Positions 18,722 to 27,577 of a stretch of 64,000 bases of DNA are shown here, piece after piece. The notes beneath the pieces are model-generated. The model ran no database searches. It saw only the letters and a list, made by a program, of their open reading frames with translations, and was not told the DNA's origin. The number at the start of each line of letters is the position of its first letter. The stretch's first letter is position 1. This DNA comes from Faecalimonas umbilicata. GTDB taxonomy: Bacteria > Bacillota > Clostridia > Lachnospirales > Lachnospiraceae. Location: the NCBI RefSeq assembly GCF_004346095.1, contig NZ_SLZV01000015.1, forward strand, positions 1 through 64,000, read 5' to 3'. The position numbers and the translations under genes are program-made.

Positions 18722-20104
18722 ATGGCAATAGAATATTTAGGACTGAGTAATATCAACGGCCCTCTTATCGTACTTGAGGGCGTAGAAAATGCTTTCTATG
18801 AAGAAATCGTAGAGTTTGTTGTAGAGGGCAATCAGAAAAAGATCGGACGTATTGTCGAGATCTACGAAGACAAAGCGGTGATCCAGGTGTTTGAGGGGAC
18901 AGAAAATATGTCCCTGACTAATACGCATACAAAGCTGACTGGACATCCGATGGAAGTTGCATTGTCACCGGATATGCTGGGACGTACATTTAACGGTATC
19001 GGAGAACCGATCGATGATCTCGGACCGATCACTTCCACACTCCGCAGAAATATCAACGGACTTCCGTTAAATCCGGTAAAGAGAGAATATCCGCGTAACT
19101 ACATTCGCACAGGAATCTCCGCGATTGACGGACTCACCACACTGATCCGCGGACAGAAGCTGCCGATTTTCTCCGGAAATGGACTTCCGCATGACCAGCT
19201 GGCGGCACAGATTGTAAAACAAGCGTCTCTGGGAGATGATTCGGATGAACAGTTTGCGATTGTATTTGCAGCGATGGGTGTGAAACATGATGTTGCAGAA
19301 TTTTTCCGCAGAACATTTGAAGAGAGCGGGGTTGCCGATCACGTTGCGATGTTCTTGAATCTCGCAAATGATCCGGTAGTAGAACGTCTGATCACACCGA
19401 AGGTAGCATTGACTGTGGCAGAGTATCTTGCATTTGAGAAGAACATGCACATTCTTGTTATTCTCACAGACATGACATCTTTTGCGGAGGCGATGCGAGA
19501 AGTATCTTCCTCCAAAGGAGAGATTCCAAGTAGAAAGGGATTCCCAGGATATTTATACAGCGAACTGGCAACAATCTATGAGCGCGCCGGAATCGTGGAA
19601 GGTGTCAACGGTTCTGTGACACAGCTCCCGATTCTGACAATGCCAAACGATGATATTACGCATCCGATCCCAGACCTTACAGGATACATTACCGAGGGGC
19701 AGATTGTTCTTGATCGAAACCTTCATGGACAGTCTGTCTATCCGCCGATCAATATCCTCCCATCTCTTTCCCGTCTGATGAAGGATGGTATCGGAAAAGG
19801 ATATACGAGGGAGGATCATCAGGATCTTGCAAATCAGCTGTTCTCTTCTTATGCAAAAGTAGGAGAGGCGAGAAACCTTGCATCGGTTATCGGTGAAGAT
19901 GAACTTTCGCCGATTGATAAAAAATATCTCGAATTCGGTAAGGAATTTGAGGCAAGATATATCGGACAGGGTATGGAAGAAAACCGGACGATCGAGGAGA
20001 CACTGGATCTTGGATGGGAACTGCTTCGCATGCTTCCAAGAGAAGAGCTTGACCGAATTGACACGAAGATTCTGGAACGCTTCTACGAGAAGAAGGAAGC
20101 ATAA
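18722..20104 (+). CDS. ntpB: V-type ATP synthase subunit B
   Basis: 460-aa nucleotide-binding but non-catalytic head subunit. It has [18 protein letters not shown] at the N-terminus, FNGIGEPID, the [20 protein letters not shown] segment where a canonical Walker A is absent (as expected for B), and [25 protein letters not shown] precedes the ATG. It alternates with subunit A in the hexameric head. Confidence 0.98.
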   Translation: MAIEYLGLSNINGPLIVLEGVENAFYEEIVEFVVEGNQKKIGRIVEIYEDKAVIQVFEGTENMSLTNTHTKLTGHPMEVALSPDMLGRTFNGIGEPIDDLGPITSTLRRNINGLPLNPVKREYPRNYIRTGISAIDGLTTLIRGQKLPIFSGNGLPHDQLAAQIVKQASLGDDSDEQFAIVFAAMGVKHDVAEFFRRTFEESGVADHVAMFLNLANDPVVERLITPKVALTVAEYLAFEKNMHILVILTDMTSFAEAMREVSSSKGEIPSRKGFPGYLYSELATIYERAGIVEGVNGSVTQLPILTMPNDDITHPIPDLTGYITEGQIVLDRNLHGQSVYPPINILPSLSRLMKDGIGKGYTREDHQDLANQLFSSYAKVGEARNLASVIGEDELSPIDKKYLEFGKEFEARYIGQGMEENRTIEETLDLGWELLRMLPREELDRIDTKILERFYEKKEA

Positions 20105-20154
20105 AAAAAGAAAGAGAAGAAGATTAGAATATCTGGAAAGGAGCCGAGTGTGTT

Positions 20155-20769
20155 ATGGATCCACGTACATTTCCCACAAAAGGAAATCTGATTCTTGCAA
20201 AAAATTCTCTGGCACTTGCGAATCAGGGATATGAGCTGATGGACAAGAAACGAAATATTCTGATCCGTGAGCTGATGGATCTGATTGATCAGGCAAAAGA
20301 GATTCAGGAGAAAATTGATTCGACATTCACATATGCTTATAAATGTCTGCAGCGTGCGAACATCGAACATGGGATCAATCTCGTATCTCAGATTGCCTAC
20401 ACCGTTCCAATTGAAAAATCAATCCGGATCAAAAGCCGAAGTATTATGGGAACAGAAATTCCATTGGTCACTTATACGCCGGAGATGGAGGCGCCGACTT
20501 ATTCTTTCAGTACGACAAAAGAATCCATTGATGTGGCGCGTGAGGCCTTTAAGCAGGTAAAAGATCTGACGATCAAATTGTCGATGGTAGAGAATGCTGC
20601 GTACCGCCTTGCGGGAAATATTAAGAAGACACAGAAACGTGCCAATGCATTAAAAAATATCACAATACCGACTTATACAGCGCTTGTGTATTCTATTTCC
20701 AATGCGCTGGAGGAAAAGGAGAGGGAAGAATTTACCCGTCTGAAAGTGATTAAGCGGATGAAAGAGTAG
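20155..20769 (+). CDS. ntpD: V-type ATP synthase subunit D
   Basis: 204-aa coiled-coil rotor shaft subunit. The N-terminal FPTKGNLILAKNSLALANQG and the C-terminal RVNALKNI-type segment (here KRANALKNITIPTY) are diagnostic for V-type subunit D. AAAGGAG lies 12 bases before the ATG. It is the last gene of the operon; about 50 bases separate it from subunit B. Confidence 0.95.
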   Translation: MDPRTFPTKGNLILAKNSLALANQGYELMDKKRNILIRELMDLIDQAKEIQEKIDSTFTYAYKCLQRANIEHGINLVSQIAYTVPIEKSIRIKSRSIMGTEIPLVTYTPEMEAPTYSFSTTKESIDVAREAFKQVKDLTIKLSMVENAAYRLAGNIKKTQKRANALKNITIPTYTALVYSISNALEEKEREEFTRLKVIKRMKE

Positions 20770-20909
20770 GATCGTTTCCGAAAATAATTTTGGGAAGTCC
20801 GATTTCGTTCTTGAATATTTGAATTGAAAATGATAGAGTATACTTTAGAAAAGCAGAAGAAGGTATACTGTCATGAGAAGAGTCGGAAAAGTCAGAAGTG
20901 AATATAGAG

Positions 20910-20945
20910 AAAAGAAGCAGGTCGGGAAGGCTTGCTTCTTTTCAC
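20910..20945 (+). terminator. Rho-independent terminator before the YitT gene
   Basis: AAAAGAAGCA (20910-20919) pairs with TGCTTCTTTT (20933-20942). The distance from the ATPase operon (140 bases) and the presence of a TATACT box upstream leave open whether it ends the operon or a short separate transcript. Confidence 0.6.
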
Positions 20946-20983
20946 TTTATCCGGCTAAATGATTAAAGAGAAGGAGTGGGACC

Positions 20984-21865
20984 ATGAAAGAGGCGACAAA
21001 AGCAGAGTTAAAAGAAGTCTTCAGCTTAAAAAGAATTATGTGGGTGCTGATCGGAAATACGATCTATTCTTGCGGAATTGCCGCATTTGTATTGCCGAAT
21101 GACTTGATCACAGGAGGAACAACAGGAATTGCGTTGATACTGGAACATTATTTCGGTCTGCCGATCGGATTGTCTGTTGCAATTTTTAATATAGTAATGT
21201 TTATCCTGGCAATCTTGATTCTCGGGAAATCATTTGCGCTCACAGCGCTGATCAGTACGTTTTATTTTCCGTGGATCTTATCGCAGTTTCAAAAAGTACA
21301 GTTTATTCAAAATATGACGGATGATTTTCTGCTCGGAAGTATTTTTGCAGGACTGATGCTGGGACTTGGAGTTGGGCTTGTCATCAGAGCCGGCGCTTCC
21401 ACCGGAGGTATGGACATCCCACCGCTGATCTTAAATAAGAAATTCGGACTTCCGGTATCTATTGGGCTCTATGTATTTGATTTTACAATTTTGATCATTC
21501 AGATGTCCTTCAGAGACAAAGAGCGGATCTTATACGGAATTTTACTTGTTCTGATTTATTCAACACTGGTAGATAAAGTGCTTCTTATGGGTAAGACACA
21601 AATGCAGGTGAAGATCATCAGCGATCATTACGAAGAGATCAATAAAGTGATCCAGGAGAAACTGGACAGAGGTTCTACCTTCTTCAAGACGGAGTCTGGA
21701 TATCTCAGAAAAGATTCTTTTGCAATCATGACGGTCGTATCGTCAAGAGAATTGCCGAAGCTGAACGAACTTGTGCTTGAGATTGATAAGCAGGCATTTA
21801 TTGTGATCAATCAGGTCAATGAAGTCATGGGACGAGGATTTACACTGCATAAGCAGGCAGAGTAA
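20984..21865 (+). CDS. YitT family membrane protein
   Basis: 293-aa protein with five or six membrane helices (residues about 20-190) and a soluble C-terminal domain of the DUF2179 type (MQVKIISDHYEEINKVIQ to the end). Conserved YitT features include VLPNDLITGGTTGIALIL and RAGASTGGMDI. The family is common in Firmicutes; its transport or regulatory role is not established. AAGGAG lies just upstream of the ATG. It stands alone between the V-ATPase operon and a tRNA gene. Confidence 0.88.
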   Translation: MKEATKAELKEVFSLKRIMWVLIGNTIYSCGIAAFVLPNDLITGGTTGIALILEHYFGLPIGLSVAIFNIVMFILAILILGKSFALTALISTFYFPWILSQFQKVQFIQNMTDDFLLGSIFAGLMLGLGVGLVIRAGASTGGMDIPPLILNKKFGLPVSIGLYVFDFTILIIQMSFRDKERILYGILLVLIYSTLVDKVLLMGKTQMQVKIISDHYEEINKVIQEKLDRGSTFFKTESGYLRKDSFAIMTVVSSRELPKLNELVLEIDKQAFIVINQVNEVMGRGFTLHKQAE

Positions 21866-21959
21866 TTGTCTGAGAAATAGTTTGCGGACGGTCGGAGATT
21901 ATACGGAAGAAATGTGATCTCCGACCACGCAAAAAATTTGAAAAATTTTAAAAAATTAC

Positions 21960-21988
21960 TTGCATTCTCTAAAAAACTGTTATATAAT
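21960..21988 (+). promoter_or_regulatory. tRNA-Lys promoter
   Basis: TTGCAT at 21960-21965 and TATAAT at 21983-21988 with a 17-base spacer, about 40 bases before the mature tRNA. Confidence 0.75.
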
Positions 21989-22030
21989 ATCACTTGTGTT
22001 AAGGAAACACAAAAACAAAATAAAGAAAAT

Positions 22031-22103
22031 GCGCGATTAGCTCAGTTGGTAGAGCACCTGACTCTTAATCAGGGTGTCCAGGGTTCGAACCCCTGATCGC
22101 GCA
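22031..22103 (+). tRNA. tRNA-Lys (anticodon CTT)
   Basis: A 73-base cloverleaf: acceptor arms GCGCGAT (22031-22037) and ATCGCGC (22096-22102), the D-arm sequence TAGCTCAGTTGGTAGAGCA, anticodon stem CCTGA/TCAGG with loop CTCTTAA giving anticodon CUU (codon AAG), and a T-arm with GGTTCGAACC. The discriminator base is A, and CCA is not encoded. It is a single tRNA with its own promoter and terminator. Confidence 0.98.
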
Positions 22104-22108
22104 GTCAG

Positions 22109-22156
22109 GAAGCACTGTTTTTGCAATCTTTGAATTGTGGGGGCGGTGCTTCTTTT
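22109..22156 (+). terminator. Terminator after tRNA-Lys
   Basis: GAAGCAC (22109-22115) pairs with GTGCTTC (22146-22152), followed by TTTT. An inner CAATC/GAATTG element may extend the structure. Confidence 0.65.
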
Positions 22157-22247
22157 CGATATTTTTCATAGATTTTTAAGAAATTTCTCAACATTTTAGA
22201 ATGCAGTTATGATATAATGCTGAACAGTGGAGTGAAAGGAGACAGAA

Positions 22248-23126
22248 ATGTTCGGATATGTGACGGCATATAAGCCGGAGATGAAGATGAAAGATTTTTA
22301 TAAATATAAGGCATACTACTGTGGACTGTGTCATGTGCTGGAAGAACGACATGGACTCAGAGGTCAGGTTACACTCACATATGATATGACATTTCTTGTG
22401 ACGCTGCTCACTTCCTTGTATGAGCCGGAGACGGTTCATGAGAAGCATCGGTGTATGGTGCATCCGCTAAAAGAGCATGACATGCTTTTCAATGAGATTA
22501 CAGAATATGCAGCGGATATGAACATTGTGCTGACGTATTACCATTTTCTAGATGACTGGAAGGATGAGAAGAGCAAGACGGCGCTTGTAGGACTTCATAC
22601 TTACCGGAAATTGTACCGGCAGGTAGAAGAGAAGTATCCGGAGAAATGCAGAGTGATCCGGAAATGCCTTGCAAAGCTTCAGAATTATGAGAAGGCGGGC
22701 GAGACGGATATCGATGCGGTTTCAGGCTGTTTTGGGAAATTGATGGGAGAACTTTTCTTATTTCGAAAAGATGTCTGGTCGAAGAATCTCTGGAAGATGG
22801 GGTTTTATCTTGGGAAATTTATTTATATTTTAGATGCCTATGACGACTTGGAGAAAGACCGGGCGCAGGGCAGTTATAATCCGCTTTTGCAGATGGCAGA
22901 CGAAGAAGGATATGAGGAGAGATGCAGGCAGATGCTCACGATGATCCTTGCAGAGTGCAGCAACTGTTTTGAAATGTTGCCATGTGTGGAAAACATAGAT
23001 ATTCTGCGAAATATTCTGTACGTTGGCGTCTGGAATAAGTTTGAGGAAAAGTCTGCGGCCGAGGACACGGCAGGAAAGAGTAGATTAGAGGAAGAAATAA
23101 AAGGAGAAGACAGAGGAGAATTATGA
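22248..23126 (+). CDS. DUF5685 family protein
   Basis: 292-aa protein beginning [20 protein letters not shown] followed by [16 protein letters not shown], the CxxC signature of this family. Further features are HRCMVHP near residue 75, a helical core with DDWKDEK and [10 protein letters not shown], acidic motifs that could bind metal, and a charged C-terminal tail. It is predicted soluble. Function is unknown to me. AAAGGAGA precedes the ATG. The gene overlaps the DnaJ-domain gene by 4 bases (ATGA), so the two products are made together. Confidence 0.8.
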   Translation: MFGYVTAYKPEMKMKDFYKYKAYYCGLCHVLEERHGLRGQVTLTYDMTFLVTLLTSLYEPETVHEKHRCMVHPLKEHDMLFNEITEYAADMNIVLTYYHFLDDWKDEKSKTALVGLHTYRKLYRQVEEKYPEKCRVIRKCLAKLQNYEKAGETDIDAVSGCFGKLMGELFLFRKDVWSKNLWKMGFYLGKFIYILDAYDDLEKDRAQGSYNPLLQMADEEGYEERCRQMLTMILAECSNCFEMLPCVENIDILRNILYVGVWNKFEEKSAAEDTAGKSRLEEEIKGEDRGEL

Positions 23127-23773
23127 TTACAGATCCATACAGTGTGCTGGGAGTGCCGTCGAGCGCTTCCGATGATGAAGTAAAGAAAGCGTACAGAGAA
23201 TTGATCCGGAAGTATCATCCGGATTCCTATGTGAACAATCCGCTTTCTGATCTGGCGGAGGAGAAGTTTAAAGAAGTGCAGGAAGCTTATGACCAGATTA
23301 TGAAGCAGAGGGAGAATGGAGGATATTCTGGAGGCTATGCGGGAAATTATTCCGGAGGGTATTCTGGAGGATATTCTAGTGGTCAATCTTATTCTTCCGG
23401 CAGTGAGGATGATGTGAAGATGCAGGCGGCATGCAATTATATCAATGCAAGACATTACCGGGAAGCTTTAAATGTACTGTCAAGCATGTCGAATCAGAAT
23501 GCGCGCTGGTATTATTGTAGTGCGATTGCCAACTATGGTGTGGGAAATAATCTTGTGGCAATGGAGCATGCGCAGCGTGCAGCATCGATGGAGCCGGGCA
23601 ATCCGGAATATACAAATCTGGTCAATCAGTTCCAGTGGAGGGGACAGCGTTATCAGAACACCGGATATGGTTATGGCAGACCGACATTTGGAACTGGAAA
23701 TATGTGTTGTGATCTGTGGTGTGCGGATCAGATGTGTGAATGTATGGGAGGCGATCTTTGCTCATGCATGTAA
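23123..23773 (+). CDS. DnaJ-domain protein with Cys-rich tail
   Basis: 216-aa protein. Residues 1-68 are a J domain with HPD at 32-34, which should stimulate an Hsp70 (DnaK). A Gly/Tyr/Ser-rich linker of repeated SGGY units follows, then a TPR-like helical part (residues about 95-165), and a C-terminal tail with seven cysteines in the last 22 residues (CC, WC, CEC, CSC). It lacks the zinc-finger domain of true DnaJ. It overlaps the upstream DUF5685 gene, and the next gene starts inside its tail. Confidence 0.85.
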   Translation: MITDPYSVLGVPSSASDDEVKKAYRELIRKYHPDSYVNNPLSDLAEEKFKEVQEAYDQIMKQRENGGYSGGYAGNYSGGYSGGYSSGQSYSSGSEDDVKMQAACNYINARHYREALNVLSSMSNQNARWYYCSAIANYGVGNNLVAMEHAQRAASMEPGNPEYTNLVNQFQWRGQRYQNTGYGYGRPTFGTGNMCCDLWCADQMCECMGGDLCSCM

Positions 23774-24300
23774 ATGCAAGAAAAATAGCATTGTCAGGAG
23801 TACTGGCTGCATTTGCAGTCGTGCTGATCGTGCTGGGGAGCATATTTGAAACAAGTACCCTGTTTCTGCTGGCGGCAGCGGCATTTTGTGTTGGAATAGT
23901 GGTCAGAGAGTGGGGGATTGCTTACGGCGCAGCATTTCTTACGGCATGTACTCTGCTTGGTGTGATCGTTTCTCCGCAGAAGATGTACTGTGTGACGTTT
24001 GCGGCAATGGGAATCTATCTTCTGCTGGCGGAGGCCGGATGGGAAGCGCTTGCGAAAGCAGAACGCATTCAGAAGAAAAAGATAATTTTGTGGGTGTGGA
24101 AATATCTCGTATTTAATAGTATGTTTCTTCCGGCATTGTATTTTTTTCCATCCTTATTGGTTGCCAAGAAGATGACGAAGACGTTGTTTTTCGTTATGGC
24201 AGCAGCGGGACAGGCCGGTATTTTTATTTTTGACAGAGCATACATTTATTTTCAGGCAGAAGTATGGGGCAGGCTTAGAGGAAAGGTAATGAAACAGTAA
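23764..24300 (+). CDS. Multi-pass membrane protein, unknown function
   Basis: 178-aa hydrophobic protein with about five membrane helices. The first part ([20 protein letters not shown], then a second helix, then [15 protein letters not shown]) resembles ECF-transporter S-component or DUF2232-type membrane proteins, but I cannot assign a substrate. The ATG at 23764 lies 10 bases inside the end of the DnaJ-domain gene, with GGGAGG further upstream, so expression is likely coupled to that gene. It completes a DUF5685-DnaJ-membrane protein cluster. Confidence 0.65.
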   Translation: MHVNARKIALSGVLAAFAVVLIVLGSIFETSTLFLLAAAAFCVGIVVREWGIAYGAAFLTACTLLGVIVSPQKMYCVTFAAMGIYLLLAEAGWEALAKAERIQKKKIILWVWKYLVFNSMFLPALYFFPSLLVAKKMTKTLFFVMAAAGQAGIFIFDRAYIYFQAEVWGRLRGKVMKQ

Positions 24301-24380
24301 GGGAAGCCGGTGAGGAGCTTTGTTTACAGAAGTTCCCATGAAAAGTTTTCGGCACGATTCTTTAAAAAAACGAAAAAACA

Positions 24381-24389
24381 TGGTATAAT
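24381..24389 (+). promoter_or_regulatory. Extended -10 promoter of the M15 peptidase gene
   Basis: TGG directly precedes TATAAT (24384-24389), an extended -10 element; the -35 region is weak (TTTAAA at 24361-24366). It places the transcription start near 24396, which rules out the upstream ATG at 24394 as the start. Confidence 0.55.
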
Positions 24390-24429
24390 AAAAATGTTAC
24401 AGGAAAATCAGCAGGAAAAGGAAAAAATT

Positions 24430-25263
24430 ATGTGGATAGATGATGAAGCACTGGCGAGGAAGGACAGGAATCAGAAGCGCAAGTTTGAAATGCTGAAGAA
24501 GATTGCGATTACTCTCGCAGGGATCGCACTTGTGGCAGGGCTCGTAGCAGGAGGAGCTGTCGGTATTTTCGTTGGAAAGAGGACAGAAGCAAAAGCAGTT
24601 GATGCCAAAGTTGCGAAGGCAGTCAAAGAAAGTGAAGCCAAAGCGGCAAAGCAGAGTTCGGATAAGGAAGAGAAGAACGCTGTCGATGAAGAGAAGAAAA
24701 AAGAGTGGAATTTGACATTGGTGAATAATACACATCCGCTGGATGAAAATTATCAACCGGAACTTGCAGAAGTGGAGAATGGTTATACATTTGATGCAAG
24801 AGCAGCAGAGTCGCTCAAGGAGATGCTTGCAGCGGCCAGAGAAGCGGGACTTAGTCCTCAGATTTGCTCGGCATATCGTACGATCGAGGAGCAGAAGGCA
24901 ATCTATAATCAGACGATGCAGGAGTGGATCGATCAGGGAATGACCTATCTGGAGGCATTTGAGGAGACAGGAAAGTCGGTGGCATACCCGGGAACGAGTG
25001 AACATGAGCTGGGACTTGCTGCGGATATTGTATCTTCTTCTTACGGGATGCTGGATGAAGCTCAGGCAGACACCGAAGAGGCAAAATGGCTGGAAGAGAA
25101 CTGCTATAAGTATGGATTTATTTTAAGATATCCACCGGATAAGATTTCGGAGACAGGGATCATCTATGAATCGTGGCATTACCGGTATGTCGGAAAAGAA
25201 GATGCAAAGAAGATTATGGACAGTGGTGTGACACTGGAAGAATACCTGGGAGAAACTTATTAA
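24430..25263 (+). CDS. M15 family D-Ala-D-Ala carboxypeptidase, membrane-anchored
   Basis: 277-aa protein: a short cytoplasmic part, one membrane helix (IAITLAGIALVAGLVAGGAV, near residues 25-45), a Lys/Ala/Glu-rich spacer, and a VanY/DdpX-type zinc peptidase domain. The metal ligands and catalytic residues are visible in SEHELGLAAD and ESWHYRYVG, and QICSAYRTIEEQ is the conserved substrate loop. It should trim the terminal D-Ala of peptidoglycan peptides outside the membrane. The ATG at 24430 follows AAAGGA and lies downstream of the predicted transcription start; a longer frame from 24310 does not. Confidence 0.88.
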   Translation: MWIDDEALARKDRNQKRKFEMLKKIAITLAGIALVAGLVAGGAVGIFVGKRTEAKAVDAKVAKAVKESEAKAAKQSSDKEEKNAVDEEKKKEWNLTLVNNTHPLDENYQPELAEVENGYTFDARAAESLKEMLAAAREAGLSPQICSAYRTIEEQKAIYNQTMQEWIDQGMTYLEAFEETGKSVAYPGTSEHELGLAADIVSSSYGMLDEAQADTEEAKWLEENCYKYGFILRYPPDKISETGIIYESWHYRYVGKEDAKKIMDSGVTLEEYLGETY

Positions 25264-25361
25264 GAATCGTTCCCAAGGGGAAATGTCTGCAATGGCAGAG
25301 AGAAAAAATTCGCATGCAGACAGAAAATGGGCAGTAAAAATAGGCATAGAAACTTGTATAG

Positions 25362-25406
25362 GCAGGCAGTATAAGGGGAAACTACACTTATACTGCTGCT
25401 TTTTTT
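25362..25406. terminator. Terminator after the M15 peptidase gene
   Basis: GCAGGCAGTATAAG (25362-25375) pairs with CTTATACTGCTGC (25387-25399) with one bulge, followed by seven T. Confidence 0.85.
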
Positions 25407-25442
25407 GAAGAGGAAGTCATAAAGAATTTACGTTCTGTTCTC

Positions 25443-25471
25443 TTTACCTTTTTTCTATTGTCTGATAAAAT
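25443..25471 (+). promoter_or_regulatory. Promoter of the 119-aa protein/siroheme reductase pair
   Basis: TTTACC at 25443-25448 and TAAAAT at 25466-25471 with a 17-base spacer. Confidence 0.45.
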
Positions 25472-25531
25472 AGAACCCAAAGAATTGGCGATAGATTTCA
25501 TATCCTTAAATTTTTTAGAAAAGAAGCGAGT

Positions 25532-25891
25532 GTGAACAAAGTGAAAATAGAGGTAATCGATACGCAAAAAGAAGACCGGACGGAAAACCTGCAAAAGAAG
25601 CTCAGCGGTAAGACGATGTTGGAGAGGAGATATGAGCAGGAATTGATGAAGGTGAAAGCGGCGGCAGACGCAGAACTGGAAGACCGTGACAAAGGAGAAG
25701 TAAACCCGTATACAGGCAGAGAATATGATACAAATACAGTCCGGGTACACGCAGATAAGATTGGATATGTGCAGGTGTATGACCGCAGTATCCATGGGTG
25801 GGAGACTATGACGGAATGGGCATTTCTTGGGAAGGAAGAACAGAAGAAAGTGACGATGGGGGATGCCTATGAACCACCAGTATTCGTGTAA
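25532..25891 (+). CDS. Small hypothetical protein (119 aa)
   Basis: I do not recognise this protein. It is highly charged, with a helical middle (LERRYEQELMKVKAAADAEL) and a C-terminal part with NPYTGREYDTNTVRVHADKI and IHGWETMTEW. No signal peptide or membrane helix. Length and reading frame quality support a real gene. The start is uncertain: GTG at 25532 or GTG at 25541, neither with a strong binding site. It lies 30 bases upstream of the siroheme reductase gene, so the two are probably co-transcribed. Confidence 0.55.
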   Translation: MNKVKIEVIDTQKEDRTENLQKKLSGKTMLERRYEQELMKVKAAADAELEDRDKGEVNPYTGREYDTNTVRVHADKIGYVQVYDRSIHGWETMTEWAFLGKEEQKKVTMGDAYEPPVFV

Positions 25892-25921
25892 TCCGGCAAG
25901 AGAAGAGGAAAAGGAGCAAAT

Positions 25922-25945
25922 ATGGAAAGTTACAAAGAGTTTTAA
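25922..25945 (+). other. Original start of the siroheme reductase gene, interrupted by an in-frame TAA
   Basis: An ATG at 25922 stands 5 bases after AAAGGAG, the best start signal in the area. It reads MESYKEF and then TAA at 25943-25945. Reading on in the same frame gives KSEVQEFRKAGHRFLEKEIS, which joins the downstream reductase without any frame change and looks like a normal N-terminus for the family. A single base change from a sense codon explains it. Confidence 0.75.
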
Positions 25946-25987
25946 AAAAGTGAAGTACAAGAATTTAGAAAAGCAGGACACAGATTT

Positions 25988-27460
25988 TTGGAGAAGGAGA
26001 TCAGCAAGGCAGAATTTAAAGGTATTTCGGGTGGGATGGGTGTATATGCGCAGCAGGATCAGAAGTCCTTTATGATCCGTCTGCGGACACCGTCGGGATT
26101 GATTTCCAAGGAACACTTAAATCTGATTCTTTCTTATGTGCACAAGTATGGTCTGGAGAAAGTACATTTGACGACGAGACAGGCAGTGCAGCTTCATGAT
26201 CTGGATATTGACAGTGTATGCGATATTATGGAAGATGGGATCGATCATGATCTGTTTACAAGAGGAGGCGGCGGTAATTTTCCGCGGAATGTCTCCTTGT
26301 CTCCGCTTGCGGGAGTGGAAAAAGCAGAGGAATTTGATGTGACACCGTATGCGCTGCAGGTTGGAAACTATTTCCTTGGAAATGCTCCTTCATACAAGCT
26401 TCCGAGAAAATTGAAGGTGGCATTCTCTTCGGATGAGAAAGATACGGCGGCTGCTTCTATCAATGATATGGGATTTATGGCAGTGTCTGAGAAGGGGATT
26501 CCGATGTTCCGCATGTGGCTTGCCGGTGGGATGGGACAAGGTCCGGCAGTAGCAGTTACTTACCCGTCACTGGTCCGTCCACAGGAAGTGCTGTATTACG
26601 TTGAGGCGATGATCCAGCTGTTCATTGCAGAAGGGGATTATGAGAATAAGGCGAAGGCACGTACGCGTTTTATTCCGAGAAGAATGGGGACAGAGGCGTT
26701 CTTAGAATGTTTTGAGAAACATCTGGAAGAAGTGAAAAAAACACATCAGTTCGAGGAGATTGCGCCGGTTGTGGCAGAAGGAATGTCTTCTTGTGAAGAC
26801 TTGAATGGTACTTGCATCGCACAGCGTCAGGAAGGTCTTTATACAGTGATCCTTCACCCGGTATGTGGTCAGCTTGCCGCGCAGGATCTTGAGAAGATCG
26901 CAGCATTTGTGGAGCGAGTGGAAGCGGCTCAGATTAGATTGAGCATGGAAGAAGAAATGTATGTCCGCAACTTGACACGGGAGCAGGCGGAAGAGCTTCA
27001 GGCGATGATGGCGCATATGATGCAGACACCGGTTGCACGTACACTGAGTTGTGTCGGAACTCCATCTTGCCAAATGGGAATTTTGCAGAGCCAGAAGCTT
27101 TGCAGGGGAATCCTTGCGGCAGTGAAAGAAGCCGGACTTTGCGAAAGCCGGCTGCCAATGATTCAGATCAGTGGATGTCCGAACAGCTGTGCAAGGCATC
27201 AGGTGGCAGAGATTGGATTTGCGGGAAGAAAAGTAAAAGTCGGAGATCGGTCGGAAGATGCGTTCCAGCTTTTCGTAGGAGGTTCTGTTTCCGGAGCAGA
27301 TACACATATGGGAGAACTTCAGGGAGTAATGCTTGCAAGTGAGATTCCACAATACATTGTAGAATTAGGAAAGCTTTTGGAGCAGGAAGAGAAGAGTGTG
27401 ACAGAGATCGCAGAGTGTGAGTGCTTTAAAGAACTGACAGAGAAATTTTTAGTTTCATAG
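25988..27460 (+). CDS. Nitrite/sulfite reductase-like siroheme protein
   Basis: 490 aa from the TTG at 25988 of a protein with the ferredoxin-like half domains and siroheme/[4Fe-4S] domain of sulfite and nitrite reductases. The cluster and siroheme ligands are present: CVGTPSC (C-x5-C) near residue 355 and CPNSC (C-x3-C) near residue 398; Arg-rich HLTTRQAVQLHDL binds substrate or heme. It would reduce sulfite or nitrite, or a related ion, in the cytoplasm. The family's N-terminus starts about 22 codons earlier at ATG 25922, but codon 8 there is TAA. Production would need a restart at TTG 25988 (weak AGGA 9 bases upstream) or readthrough. The core is otherwise intact. Confidence 0.85.
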   Translation: MEKEISKAEFKGISGGMGVYAQQDQKSFMIRLRTPSGLISKEHLNLILSYVHKYGLEKVHLTTRQAVQLHDLDIDSVCDIMEDGIDHDLFTRGGGGNFPRNVSLSPLAGVEKAEEFDVTPYALQVGNYFLGNAPSYKLPRKLKVAFSSDEKDTAAASINDMGFMAVSEKGIPMFRMWLAGGMGQGPAVAVTYPSLVRPQEVLYYVEAMIQLFIAEGDYENKAKARTRFIPRRMGTEAFLECFEKHLEEVKKTHQFEEIAPVVAEGMSSCEDLNGTCIAQRQEGLYTVILHPVCGQLAAQDLEKIAAFVERVEAAQIRLSMEEEMYVRNLTREQAEELQAMMAHMMQTPVARTLSCVGTPSCQMGILQSQKLCRGILAAVKEAGLCESRLPMIQISGCPNSCARHQVAEIGFAGRKVKVGDRSEDAFQLFVGGSVSGADTHMGELQGVMLASEIPQYIVELGKLLEQEEKSVTEIAECECFKELTEKFLVS

Positions 27461-27465
27461 AAGGA

Positions 27466-27523
27466 CAGAGCGTGTTTGAAGGTACAGAGGAGCTGAAGTT
27501 CAGACACGCTCTGGTTCTTTTTT
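27466..27523 (+). terminator. Terminator after the siroheme reductase gene
   Basis: CAGAGCGTGTTTGAA (27466-27480) pairs with TTCAGACACGCTCTG (27499-27513) with one mismatch, followed by TTCTTTTTT. Confidence 0.85.
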
Positions 27524-27577
27524 CCCTGGCTTGTGCATAGATTAAGAAAAAGACAAGTTGAGGGATGTTGCGGAAAT

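Noticed and set aside
20873-20962. 29-codon frame (MRRVGKVRSEYREKK...) over the terminator before the YitT gene
   Set aside because: It runs through the terminator hairpin and has only a moderate binding site; could be a leader peptide but nothing else supports it.
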